The position numbers were made by a program, and so were the translations under genes. DNA of 64,000 nt from Candidatus Endomicrobium embiratermitis (GTDB lineage: Bacteria > Elusimicrobiota > Endomicrobiia > Endomicrobiales > Endomicrobiaceae). The stretch lies in the NCBI GenBank assembly GCA_009781315.1, contig WQYI01000007.1, positions 1 to 64,000 of the forward strand. The letters run 5' to 3'. The first letter of the stretch is position 1. Each line of letters begins with the position of its first letter. Of this stretch, positions 51,903 through 59,696 are shown one piece after another. The notes beneath the pieces were generated by a model. That model worked only from the letters and a program-made list of their open reading frames with translations. It was not told the origin of the DNA and ran no database searches.

Positions 51903-52475
51903 TTATTTTTTCTTTTTATTTTTCTTTGACGGCTTTTCTTTTTCTTTAAGAGCTTTATTTTCAGCTTCAATATTTACTTTGCTGCCGATAATCATTGTCT
52001 CTATATTTTCGCCGGTATATTTTGCTTTTTTAGCGGCGGACAGCCATTTTAAAGCTTCCGAATAATTTTTCTTTAAAGATTGTCCGCCTTTATAATACAA
52101 AACTCCCAGATTATACTGTGCTCTGGCGTAACCGCTTTCCGCTGATTTAGTCAGCCATTTTAATCCGGAGTCAAAATCCTGTTTTACCGTTTCGCTCCCT
52201 TCAAAATATAATTTCGACAAAACATACTGGGCTTTTCCGAAACCGTTTTCCGCAGATTTCATAAGCCATTTAAGAGACTCTTTTTCATCCTGCTTGTAAG
52301 CGTAAACCATGCTTAACTCGTATTGCGCGCCTCTGTCGTTATTTTCAGCGTCTTTTTTTAAGTCGGCTATATCGGACGCGGAATTAAGATTTACCGGACC
52401 TTTTTTAGCAAAAGACAAGTCGCAGAAAAATAACACTAAAGCAAATACAAATAACACGATTATTCTATTTATCAT
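51903..52475 (-). CDS. Secreted Sel1-repeat protein
   Basis: 190 residues. Signal peptide (about 1-23, LFFCDLSFA) and three to four Sel1-like repeats (about 35-150): AQYELSMVYAYKQDEKESLKW, AQYVLSKLYFEGSETVKQDF, and AQYNLGVLYYKGGQSLKKNY (spelled here by their first residues). The C-terminus is a Lys-rich tail (KEKEKPSKKNKKKK). Sel1 proteins act as scaffolds in envelope or signalling complexes. It is followed by the DUF4833 promoter and preceded by argC across a type D repeat. Confidence 0.8.
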   Translation of the reverse strand: MINRIIVLFVFALVLFFCDLSFAKKGPVNLNSASDIADLKKDAENNDRGAQYELSMVYAYKQDEKESLKWLMKSAENGFGKAQYVLSKLYFEGSETVKQDFDSGLKWLTKSAESGYARAQYNLGVLYYKGGQSLKKNYSEALKWLSAAKKAKYTGENIETMIIGSKVNIEAENKALKEKEKPSKKNKKKK

Positions 52476-52493
52476 TCAATATCCTTTGCCGTT

Positions 52494-52529
52494 ATTTTCA
52501 CTTTTCACTCTCAACTTTTCACTTTGCCG
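52494..52529. repeat. Repeat arm type D
   Basis: ATTTTCACTTTTCACTCTCA, ACTTTTCACTTTGCCG: 7-base AAAGTGA-like units on the minus strand. It directly abuts the argC stop codon. Confidence 0.6.
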
Positions 52530-53552
52530 TTATAAAAGTCCTTCCGACTCTTTCAGCCCGAACATAATGTTCATATTTTGAACAGCTTGTCCCGAAGCGC
52601 CTTTAACTAAATTATCTATAACAGAAACTATGATAAGCCTGTTTGCCCTTTCATCAACTTTCATTCCTATTTCACAATAGTTTGTATTTACCGCTTCCGC
52701 AATGCCCGGCATAATATCTTCGTCTAAAATTTTTATAAACGTTTTTCCTTTATAAAATTCTTTATACAAATCTATAATTTCCGCCGTGGAAATTTTCTTT
52801 TTCAGATTTACGTATATTGTGGAAAGCATACCCCTTTCCACGGGCATGATATGCGGAGTAAAACTTACGGTAATATCCTGAGACGACAGGATTGAAAGTT
52901 CCTGCTCAATTTCAGGTATATGCCTGTGTCCTCCCGCGATTTTGTAAGCCCTGAAATTAGGATGCTCTTTTTCGTAATATTCCCGCGTGCTTTTTCTGCC
53001 TGCGCCGGATATTCCGCTTTTGGAATCGATTATTATTCCTTTCAAATCGATTATACCGTTCTTTACCGCCGGAGCGCAGCCTAAAATAATCGTCGTGGGA
53101 TAACAGCCCGGATTTGCTATAAGCGCCGCCGTTTTTATTTTGTCCGCGTTAAGTTCGGACAAACCGTATACGGCTTTGTCTATAAACTCTTTTGCCGTGT
53201 GATTTACTTTATACCACTTTTCGTACACATCGGGTTTATTAAGCCTGAAATCCGCGGACAAGTCTATGACTTTGACGCCGGCGTTTAAAAGCTGCGGAAC
53301 GACTTCAAAAGCTATCGAATGCGGCAAGGCAAGAAAAACCGCGTCGCAGGTTTTCGCGATTTTTTGCGCGTCAAGAGGTTCGATTTTTAAGTTTAAACCG
53401 GAAAATTGCGGATAAATGTCTTTTAAATCTCTTATTTCAGACGCTGCCCGTCCGTAAAGACCCGATATTTTAACGCTTGGATGTTTGGATAAAATTTTTA
53501 AAAGTTCTTCCCCCGTATAACCGGTTATGCCTATAATGCCCGCTTTAATCAT
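52530..53552 (-). CDS. argC: N-acetyl-gamma-glutamyl-phosphate reductase
   Basis: Arginine pathway: NADPH-dependent reduction of N-acetylglutamyl phosphate. About 340 residues from the ATG at 53552 (GGAG 6 bases upstream; an earlier in-frame start is rejected). [14 protein letters not shown] (NADP site), catalytic cysteine in [19 protein letters not shown] with the active-site His, and [18 protein letters not shown]. No other arg gene is in the window. It is flanked on both sides by dispersed repeats. Confidence 0.95.
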   Translation of the reverse strand: MIKAGIIGITGYTGEELLKILSKHPSVKISGLYGRAASEIRDLKDIYPQFSGLNLKIEPLDAQKIAKTCDAVFLALPHSIAFEVVPQLLNAGVKVIDLSADFRLNKPDVYEKWYKVNHTAKEFIDKAVYGLSELNADKIKTAALIANPGCYPTTIILGCAPAVKNGIIDLKGIIIDSKSGISGAGRKSTREYYEKEHPNFRAYKIAGGHRHIPEIEQELSILSSQDITVSFTPHIMPVERGMLSTIYVNLKKKISTAEIIDLYKEFYKGKTFIKILDEDIMPGIAEAVNTNYCEIGMKVDERANRLIIVSVIDNLVKGASGQAVQNMNIMFGLKESEGLL

Positions 53553-53562
53553 AAAATTCTCC

Positions 53563-53640
53563 AAAATTAACAAATAACAATTTACAAATTACAATTAACA
53601 GCAACGTAAGTTTTTAATTGTTATCTGTAAATTGTTCATT
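53563..53640. repeat. Dispersed inverted repeat, arm type E
   Basis: AATTAACAAATAACAATTTA and CAAATTACAATTAAC, centre AGCAACGTAAG, then TTTTTAATTGTTATCTGTAA, ATTGTTCATT. It lies in the rsmI-argC gap and supplies the last codons of rsmI (EQFTDNN and stop). Confidence 0.6.
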
Positions 53641-54318
53641 ATTTTCAGGGTAAATCAAAACTACAAACTCTCCCAACAAGTTTTGTCTGTTTTTTATATT
53701 CTCTAAAACTTCGCGTATGTCGCCTCTTATAAACTCCTCAAATTTTTTGGTCATCTCTCTGGCAAGACACATTTGCGCGGTATCGCCGAAAACTTCAAGG
53801 CATATTTCCACGGTTTTTAAAACTCTGTGGGGAGACTCGTAAAAAATTACGGTCTTGCCGAGATTTAAAAATTCGGAAAGTTCTTTTTTCATCTTTCCCG
53901 GTTTTCTCTTTAAAAAACCGCAAAAAATAAAACCGTCCGTAGGAAGCCCCGACCCTACAAGAGCGGTTATCGCCGCATTGGCTCCCGGCAGAATTTCAAC
54001 TTTTATCCCTTTTTCCAAAGCTTCTTTTACAAGGATATAACCGGGATCCGAAACAGCGGGAGTTCCGGAGTCTGAAACCAAAGCAGCTTTTTTTCCGCCG
54101 CAAAGTTTAGCTATTATCTGCGGCAGCCTATGCTGCTGATTATATGAATAAAAACTAACCAGAGGTTTTGAAATTTCAAAATGCGTAAGAAGTTTCAAGC
54201 TCTGGCGCGTGTCTTCACAAGCTATAAAATCGCATTCTTTGAGAATGCGAAGCGCTCTTAACGTAATATCTTCAAGATTTCCTATAGGAGTGGGGACAAC
54301 GTATAAAATTCCGGTCAT
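53614..54318 (-). CDS. rsmI: 16S rRNA 2'-O-methyltransferase (C1402)
   Basis: 234 residues of the tetrapyrrole-methylase fold. LYVVPTPIGNLEDITLRAL at the start, CEDTRQSLKLL, VSDSGTPAVSDPG (SAM site), LPGANAAITALVGSGLPTDGF, and FYESPHRVLKT are diagnostic for RsmI. It modifies C1402 in the decoding centre. Full length except that the last seven residues (EQFTDNN) are read from a type E repeat. Confidence 0.95.
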   Translation of the reverse strand: MTGILYVVPTPIGNLEDITLRALRILKECDFIACEDTRQSLKLLTHFEISKPLVSFYSYNQQHRLPQIIAKLCGGKKAALVSDSGTPAVSDPGYILVKEALEKGIKVEILPGANAAITALVGSGLPTDGFIFCGFLKRKPGKMKKELSEFLNLGKTVIFYESPHRVLKTVEICLEVFGDTAQMCLAREMTKKFEEFIRGDIREVLENIKNRQNLLGEFVVLIYPENNEQFTDNN

Positions 54319-54325
54319 ATTATAA

Positions 54326-54417
54326 AATAATTAACAATTTACAGATAACAATTAACAATTAAAAAGTTATGTTGCCATTAATATAATTTGTAAATTGTTA
54401 TTTGTTAATTGTCGTTA
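54326..54417. repeat. Dispersed inverted repeat, arm type E
   Basis: AATTAACAATTTACAGATAA, CAATTAACAATTAA, centre AAAGTTATGTTGCC, arm TTGTAAATTGTTATTTGTTA. It fills the gap up to the stop codon of the HD-GYP gene, which overlaps it. Confidence 0.65.
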
Positions 54418-55647
54418 ATTCAGGGTTTCGTCTTTCAATATGTTTACAAAAACTTCCACAACATTAGGGTCAAACTGCGTCCCCGCGCCTCTGACAAGTT
54501 CCGAAATGGCGTATTCTTTGGGAAGCGCTTTTCTGTACGGTCTGTCCGAAGTCATCGCGTCGTAAGCGTCTATGGCAGCCACTATCCTTGAGCCAAGCGG
54601 AATTTCTTCGCCTCTCAAGCCTTCGGGATAGCCGTTCCCGTCATACCATTCCTGATGGTATAAAACCATCGGAGCAACCGGAGAAAGAAAAGTTACCGGA
54701 GAAATTATTTTATTGCCTATCACGGGATGTTTTTTTATAATCTCAATTTCATCCGGCGTAAGCTTGCCCGGTTTTCTTAAAATAGTGTCTTCTATGCCGA
54801 TTTTACCTATGTCGTGCATTAAAGCCGCGTATTCCACGTGGCGGACTATTGCCTGAGGCAAATGCATTCTTTCGGCAATGAGTTTGGCGTAACGCCTTGC
54901 TCTGTCCGCGTGGTCGAAAGTGTAAGAATCTTTCGCGTCTATGGCTCTTGCCAAAGTCTGTATCATTTCAAAATAAAAATTCTGAAGATTATTGTAAAGC
55001 TCTATATTTTCCAAAGTCATAGCCGCCTGATCGGCAAGAATAGTCAAAAGGCGGACGTCCCTGTCTTCAAAACTTTTGATTTCGCGCGGAGCGTTTATAT
55101 TTAAAACTCCCACAACCCTGTTTTTTACCCTTAACGGAACGGAAATAAACGATTTTGAATGGTACCTGTCGCCGGTGTTAGGCCTTAAAAATCTTATGTC
55201 GGATTCTATGTCTTCGACAAAAATCGGTTTTCCCGTCTGTGCTACGCGTCCCGCTATACCCTGCCCTATTTTCATTTTTACGGAAGATACGACGTCGGGA
55301 GGCAGACCTCTTGACGCGGCTATGTAAAGTTCGTTATTATCCTGATTTATAAGCATAAGCGAACCCGCGTCGGAATGTATGAGTTTGCATGATACGTCTA
55401 TTACGGATTCGGCAAGCTCTTCCTTGCTTATTATATCTGTAGCCGACATCCCGAACTCGTGAAGACCCACAAGCATTACCAAAAGATTATCCAAATCCAT
55501 GGTATTGGACTGAAGTTTTCCCAAAAGGTCAAGAATCTGCTTCTGGTAAGATTCCTCGCGGACATTAGCCTTGCGGCGGGACGATTCCGTCCACACTAAT
55601 AGTCCGACAAAAAAAACGAAGAAAATAATAGAAGTAATTAAACTCAT
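54415..55647 (-). CDS. GAF/HD-GYP c-di-GMP phosphodiesterase
   Basis: 410 residues. One N-terminal membrane helix (about 3-20), a GAF domain (about 60-215, with KIGQGIAGRVAQTGKPI and FISVPLRVKNRVVGVLN), and an HD-GYP domain (about 225-400). The metal and signature residues are present in MHDIGKIGIED, KKHPVIGNKI, YHQEWYDGNGYPEGL, and IDAYDAMTSDRPYRKAL. Predicted to break down c-di-GMP, opposing the two GGDEF proteins at 36866-39596. One base separates it from the GH57 stop, so it is co-transcribed with glycogen metabolism genes. Confidence 0.92.
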   Translation of the reverse strand: MSLITSIIFFVFFVGLLVWTESSRRKANVREESYQKQILDLLGKLQSNTMDLDNLLVMLVGLHEFGMSATDIISKEELAESVIDVSCKLIHSDAGSLMLINQDNNELYIAASRGLPPDVVSSVKMKIGQGIAGRVAQTGKPIFVEDIESDIRFLRPNTGDRYHSKSFISVPLRVKNRVVGVLNINAPREIKSFEDRDVRLLTILADQAAMTLENIELYNNLQNFYFEMIQTLARAIDAKDSYTFDHADRARRYAKLIAERMHLPQAIVRHVEYAALMHDIGKIGIEDTILRKPGKLTPDEIEIIKKHPVIGNKIISPVTFLSPVAPMVLYHQEWYDGNGYPEGLRGEEIPLGSRIVAAIDAYDAMTSDRPYRKALPKEYAISELVRGAGTQFDPNVVEVFVNILKDETLN

Positions 55648-55648
55648 A

Positions 55649-57232
55649 TTATTTATAAACCCTGTAGTTGATTTCGGGAAAAATGTTGTTTTTGCTTTCC
55701 AAATCGGCTATGTATCCCCCGTCAACAGAGTTTCCTTTTATCTGATTATAAATGTTTGTAAAATTCACAAGATGGTCGCGCGTTCTTTTTTCAGCGTATT
55801 CAACCATAGTTCCCGTTGTCATTATAAACGCCCAATCCGAAGACTGCGCTAAAAGCAGTTCCCTTGCCGCCTGATTTAAAGCTCTTTCTAAAAGTCCCGA
55901 CGCATTTGAAAATTGATTGGCAAGTTCGACCATTCTTTCCGCGGCTTTATGCAAATGCCTGTAAATGTAATCGTTTGCCCCGTTAAGCCATACTTCATAA
56001 TAACCTTTGTCGCCCCAAGACGACGCCGCGGGAGTCAAAACCTGATTCACGGGAAATTTGTCGAGATATTCGACCGGCGTTATAGGTTTAACTGTATTTT
56101 GGTCGTGATGCATTTTTCTGAAAAGAAAATTTATAAAATCCGGTCCCTCAAACCACCAGTGACCGAAAAGTTCCGCGTCGTACATTGAAACAACAAGAGG
56201 CTGCTTTCCTAATACTTCCGACAAATATTCAACCTGTTTGGTTCTGTTAAACAGGAAGTTTCCGGCGTGTTCCGCAGATTTACTTCTCGCCCATTCGGGA
56301 ATATAAGGCTGCTTTTCATGTAAAGGAACTTTTCCGGTTATCCGATAATATTTTAACCCAATATTTCTTCTTTCGCCATCGGAATGTAAATAGGGCTTTA
56401 CATACTCATACTCCAAATCATAGCCCAAATCCCTGTAAAATTCTCTGTAATCGGCATCCCCGGGATAGCCGGTTTCCGCACTCCATACCTGATGAGCCGT
56501 TTCCATGTCTCTTGAAAACGCGGCGACGCCGCTCGGACAATATACCGGAGCAAAAACCCCGTATTTTGGGCGCGGGGTCCCGTAAAGAATTCCATGGGCC
56601 TCAAGAAAGAAAAATCTTATTCCTTCCTCTTTCAAAAGTTTATCTATGCCCGGATAGTACGCGCATTCCGCAAGCCACATTCCCTTCGGCCTTCTTCCGA
56701 AATGTCTTTCGTAGTCGTCGCAGGCGACTTTTATCTGCGCCCTTTGCGCTTTTTCATTGTTCATTAAAGGCAAAAAACCGTGCGTGGCGCAGCAAGTAAT
56801 AATTTCGAGTTTGCCCATATCCTGCAGATCTTTAAATCCCCGCAAAATATTTCCGTTGTATTTTTCCCAAAGCCTTTTGCATTCTTTAAAACGGTTGTCG
56901 TACATTTCCGCCGCCGGCTGAAATTCCGGAAAGTTTTTCGTGCGCCAAAGTTCTTTTTCGGCGAGTTCTATATGTTTATTGAGCCTTTCGTAATATCTTG
57001 ATTGTAAAAGCGGGTCGGCAAGCATATTGGCAAGCGACGGAGTTATCGTCATAGTAAGCCTGAAGTCAACGCCGTCTTTTACAAAATTTTCAAAAACCGA
57101 AAGGAGCGGGAGATATGTTTCGGACAGAGCTTCATAAAACCAATCTTCTTCTAAAAAATCGGGATATTCCGGGTGGCGAACATAAGGCAGATGAGCGTGC
57201 AGTTGCAAACACCAATAACCTTTAGGATCCAT
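55649..57232 (-). CDS. GH57 1,4-alpha-glucan branching enzyme
   Basis: 527 residues. N-terminal GH57 barrel (LQLHAHLPYVRHPEYPDFLE at the start); nucleophile Glu in MWLAECAYYPG (about residue 184); acid Asp in SMYDAELFGHWWFEGPDF (about 350); C-terminal DUF1957 helical domain (WGDKGYYEVWLNGANDYI). Creates alpha-1,6 branches in glycogen. It is the non-GH13 type found in Thermotoga, cyanobacteria and several anaerobes. It follows the DUF4912 gene, a pairing often seen with GH57 enzymes. Confidence 0.93.
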   Translation of the reverse strand: MDPKGYWCLQLHAHLPYVRHPEYPDFLEEDWFYEALSETYLPLLSVFENFVKDGVDFRLTMTITPSLANMLADPLLQSRYYERLNKHIELAEKELWRTKNFPEFQPAAEMYDNRFKECKRLWEKYNGNILRGFKDLQDMGKLEIITCCATHGFLPLMNNEKAQRAQIKVACDDYERHFGRRPKGMWLAECAYYPGIDKLLKEEGIRFFFLEAHGILYGTPRPKYGVFAPVYCPSGVAAFSRDMETAHQVWSAETGYPGDADYREFYRDLGYDLEYEYVKPYLHSDGERRNIGLKYYRITGKVPLHEKQPYIPEWARSKSAEHAGNFLFNRTKQVEYLSEVLGKQPLVVSMYDAELFGHWWFEGPDFINFLFRKMHHDQNTVKPITPVEYLDKFPVNQVLTPAASSWGDKGYYEVWLNGANDYIYRHLHKAAERMVELANQFSNASGLLERALNQAARELLLAQSSDWAFIMTTGTMVEYAEKRTRDHLVNFTNIYNQIKGNSVDGGYIADLESKNNIFPEINYRVYK

Positions 57233-57284
57233 TTATACCTCAAATAGGAAAGCGTTTTTTAATTAAAAAGAATTCGTACGGCAA

Positions 57285-57393
57285 ACAATATCCCCGATTA
57301 AGCTTGTCCCCGAAATTTCCCCAATTACAAATTTTAGGGATAAACTCCATCGGAGCATGCCCGGGGGGATGACAAAACAAACCGACTTTGTCA
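57285..57393. repeat. GTCAT/ATGAC-ended element, degenerate copy
   Basis: TATCCCCGATTAAGC, ..CCCGGGGGGATGAC, AAAACAAACCGACTTTGTCA. It contains the DUF4912 stop codon (TGA in the terminal GTCA), as the related copies do for aroA and tyrA. Confidence 0.55.
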
Positions 57394-58269
57394 TTTTGTT
57401 TCTTTTTTGACGTTAAACGTAATTCTGCGAGACATTGTTCCGCAGGAAGAAACCGCTTCTATAGGATAACTCTGTTCCCCGTCGGGAAGGTAAAATCTCA
57501 GAGTAAAAGATCCGTCTTTGGCAAGGGGAACGTTTTTACCCTGGACGGTAAGCGTCGCGTCCGGTTCGGTCGCGCCGTAAACCACTATTTCCGTATCGGC
57601 TTTAAGCCAGAACGTTTTTTCTTTATGTTTTGAACTTTCAACTTTTTCTTTTCTTCTTAAAGACGAAGAACTCGCCCCTCCGAGAATTCTGCTTGTGGGA
57701 AGCTTTGTTATCTCTTCCCAGCGTTCGCGCATAAGTTTCACCAAATCATAAGAACTTTTGCCAAGCCCGCCGGCTCCGGATATTTTAAGAAGTTTTTCAA
57801 ATTCAATCTGTAAAAGCGCCCACTGTTCGTCGGTAACATTAGAAACGCCGTGTCTCGGCATTGCAATCGCGTTGGATCTTGAGACGGTCACAAACTCGCC
57901 GTTTTTAAGAACATACCCAATGTCAACGCACCACGAACGGTTGAACTCGCCGACATTTATGTACCAGCTTAAAGCGTTATGATTGACTTTTACGTCAAAA
58001 TATCTGTTCGCGTTTGAACCGTCGAAATTTATATCGGTAACGTCGTAAACCCTTATTGTTACGGACGAAGCGTCAAAAATATCTTTATATTTTTTTGAAA
58101 ATTCATTTTTAGTTCCCGCGGAAATATCCCAGTAAACATATATCCATAACGGATCCCTGGGAAGTAAAACTACTTTTGTTTCATCGTAATAATCGGGAAG
58201 CCCCGATTTATTTATGGACAAAGCATCTTTTTTACCGCCCTGCATTTTAGAGCTTAAATTCTCGCTCAT
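57391..58269 (-). CDS. DUF4912 protein
   Basis: 292 residues, no signal peptide. The DUF4912 region (about 20-175) has the family pattern YYDETKVVLLPRDPLWIYVY, W-D-I, SVTIRVYDVTDINFDG, and SWYINVGEFNRSWCVDIGYV. The C-terminal part (about 210-290) is an Ig-like or CBM-like strand domain (EIVVYGATEPDATLTVQGKN). It is usually found near glycogen or GH57 genes, as here, so a carbohydrate-related role is likely but not shown. It has a strong ribosome site (AAGGAGGT) and a promoter at 58317-58345. Its stop codon lies in a repeat. Confidence 0.85.
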   Translation of the reverse strand: MSENLSSKMQGGKKDALSINKSGLPDYYDETKVVLLPRDPLWIYVYWDISAGTKNEFSKKYKDIFDASSVTIRVYDVTDINFDGSNANRYFDVKVNHNALSWYINVGEFNRSWCVDIGYVLKNGEFVTVSRSNAIAMPRHGVSNVTDEQWALLQIEFEKLLKISGAGGLGKSSYDLVKLMRERWEEITKLPTSRILGGASSSSLRRKEKVESSKHKEKTFWLKADTEIVVYGATEPDATLTVQGKNVPLAKDGSFTLRFYLPDGEQSYPIEAVSSCGTMSRRITFNVKKETK

Positions 58270-58316
58270 TACGACCTCCTTCTAATAGTGCATAAATATA
58301 GATTCAATTTTCAATA

Positions 58317-58345
58317 ATTTTATATTTTTAAAAAAAATTAGTCAA
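58317..58345 (-). promoter_or_regulatory. Promoter of the DUF4912-GH57 operon
   Basis: Minus strand TTGACT (58345-58340), 17-base spacer, TAAAAT (58322-58317), divergent from the dprA promoter. Confidence 0.6.
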
Positions 58346-58471
58346 CCATATATTTTTCGTTTTTTAAATCTTTTAATTCGCAGGTAATTTATCCCCCGCG
58401 TTAACGCGCTTTACATAAACAAAACCGGATTTTTAAAACCAACGATAATTGCTAACCGGGTTTGGAATTTT

Positions 58472-58499
58472 TTGACAAAATTTTAATAATTTGTATAAA
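58472..58499 (+). promoter_or_regulatory. dprA promoter
   Basis: TTGACA (58472-58477), 16-base spacer, TATAAA (58494-58499), about 40 bases before the dprA ATG. The rest of the 58270-58539 gap is AT-rich with no gene. Confidence 0.7.
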
Positions 58500-58539
58500 A
58501 TAGAATCCGCAAAAAAAAATTAAAAGGTAAAAAAATCGC

Positions 58540-59652
58540 ATGAACGAAGAAGAATTATCGGTTTTCAAACTTTTTTTAGCCGCGGATATAGGAGCCAGAC
58601 GTTTATCAAACCTGATTGAAACATTCGGCAGCGCCAAAGCGGCGTTTAACGCGTCAAAAACCGATCTTTTACAAATCGAAGGCGTCGGCGCGAAAACCGC
58701 CGATGAAATTTTAAATATCAAAAATTCAGGCATTGCCGAACAAGAACTTGAAAAAGCGCGCGAAAGAAATATAAAAATTCTTTTAGCCGGTAATAAAGAC
58801 TATCCGCAAGTTTTAAAAGATTTTTCCGACAGTCCTGTCGTTTTATACGTCAAAGGCGATTTAACGGAAAAAGATTTGAACTCCATAGCTGTCGTAGGTT
58901 CGCGAAAACCCACAAATTACGGAAGATCCGTAACCTGTGAATTCGCGGGTTACTTTGCAAAAAAAGGCTTGACCGTAGTTTCAGGGCTTGCAAGAGGAAT
59001 AGACACGGAAGCGCATACGGCGGCTCTTAAAAATAACGGAAGAACCATAGCGGTTTTAGGCAACGGACTTTTTGTGAATTATCCTCCTGAAAACGCAAAG
59101 CTTCAGGAAAAAATATCCGCGGCGGGAGCCGTTATAAGCGAGTTCCCTCTGGAACAAAAACCGGACTTATGGACATTCCCCAGGAGAAACAGAATCATAG
59201 CGGCTCTTTCAAAAGCAACGCTTGTTACGGAAGCGGCGCAAAAAAGCGGAGCGGTTATTACGGCAAGGTTTGCCGCGGAATACGGAAAAGACGTTTTTGC
59301 CGTTCCCGGAAGCGTTTACTCCGTTCTTTCCAAAGGCGCAAACAGCCTTATAAAAGACGGCGCTTTTTTAGCTTTAACCCCGCAGGATATGCTTGAACAG
59401 ATTACGGACATCAATATATATAGTGATAATGAAAACGAAAAAAGCCCGAATCTTTCGGCTTCGCTTTCGGAAAACGAACAAAAAGCGCTTAATCTTATAA
59501 AAGACTGCGACGAAGGATTGCATTCGGACATTATAGCCCAAAAATTAAACATTGAAATTTCTGAAATCGCGGCTATAATTTTCAAATTGGAAGCAGAAGG
59601 TCTGATAAAGGCAGCCCCCGGACAATTTTATACGGCAGTCAGAACGACATAG
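58540..59652 (+). CDS. dprA: DNA processing protein DprA
   Basis: Loads RecA on incoming single-stranded DNA during transformation. 370 residues. N-terminal SAM/HhH region (about 1-65, LLQIEGVGAKTADEIL). Rossmann-like DprA core with AVVGSRKPTNYGR, VVSGLARGIDTEAH, FPRRNRIIAALS and FAVPGSVYSVLSKGAN. C-terminal winged helix (about 300-370, GLHSDIIAQKLNIEISEIAA). With the type IV pilus genes it points to natural competence, although comEC and comEA are not in view. Followed by topA, as in many bacteria. Confidence 0.94.
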   Translation: MNEEELSVFKLFLAADIGARRLSNLIETFGSAKAAFNASKTDLLQIEGVGAKTADEILNIKNSGIAEQELEKARERNIKILLAGNKDYPQVLKDFSDSPVVLYVKGDLTEKDLNSIAVVGSRKPTNYGRSVTCEFAGYFAKKGLTVVSGLARGIDTEAHTAALKNNGRTIAVLGNGLFVNYPPENAKLQEKISAAGAVISEFPLEQKPDLWTFPRRNRIIAALSKATLVTEAAQKSGAVITARFAAEYGKDVFAVPGSVYSVLSKGANSLIKDGAFLALTPQDMLEQITDINIYSDNENEKSPNLSASLSENEQKALNLIKDCDEGLHSDIIAQKLNIEISEIAAIIFKLEAEGLIKAAPGQFYTAVRTT

Positions 59653-59696
59653 CGGAAAATGAAGAGTGAAAATAACGACAAAAAAAGGAAAAACAA

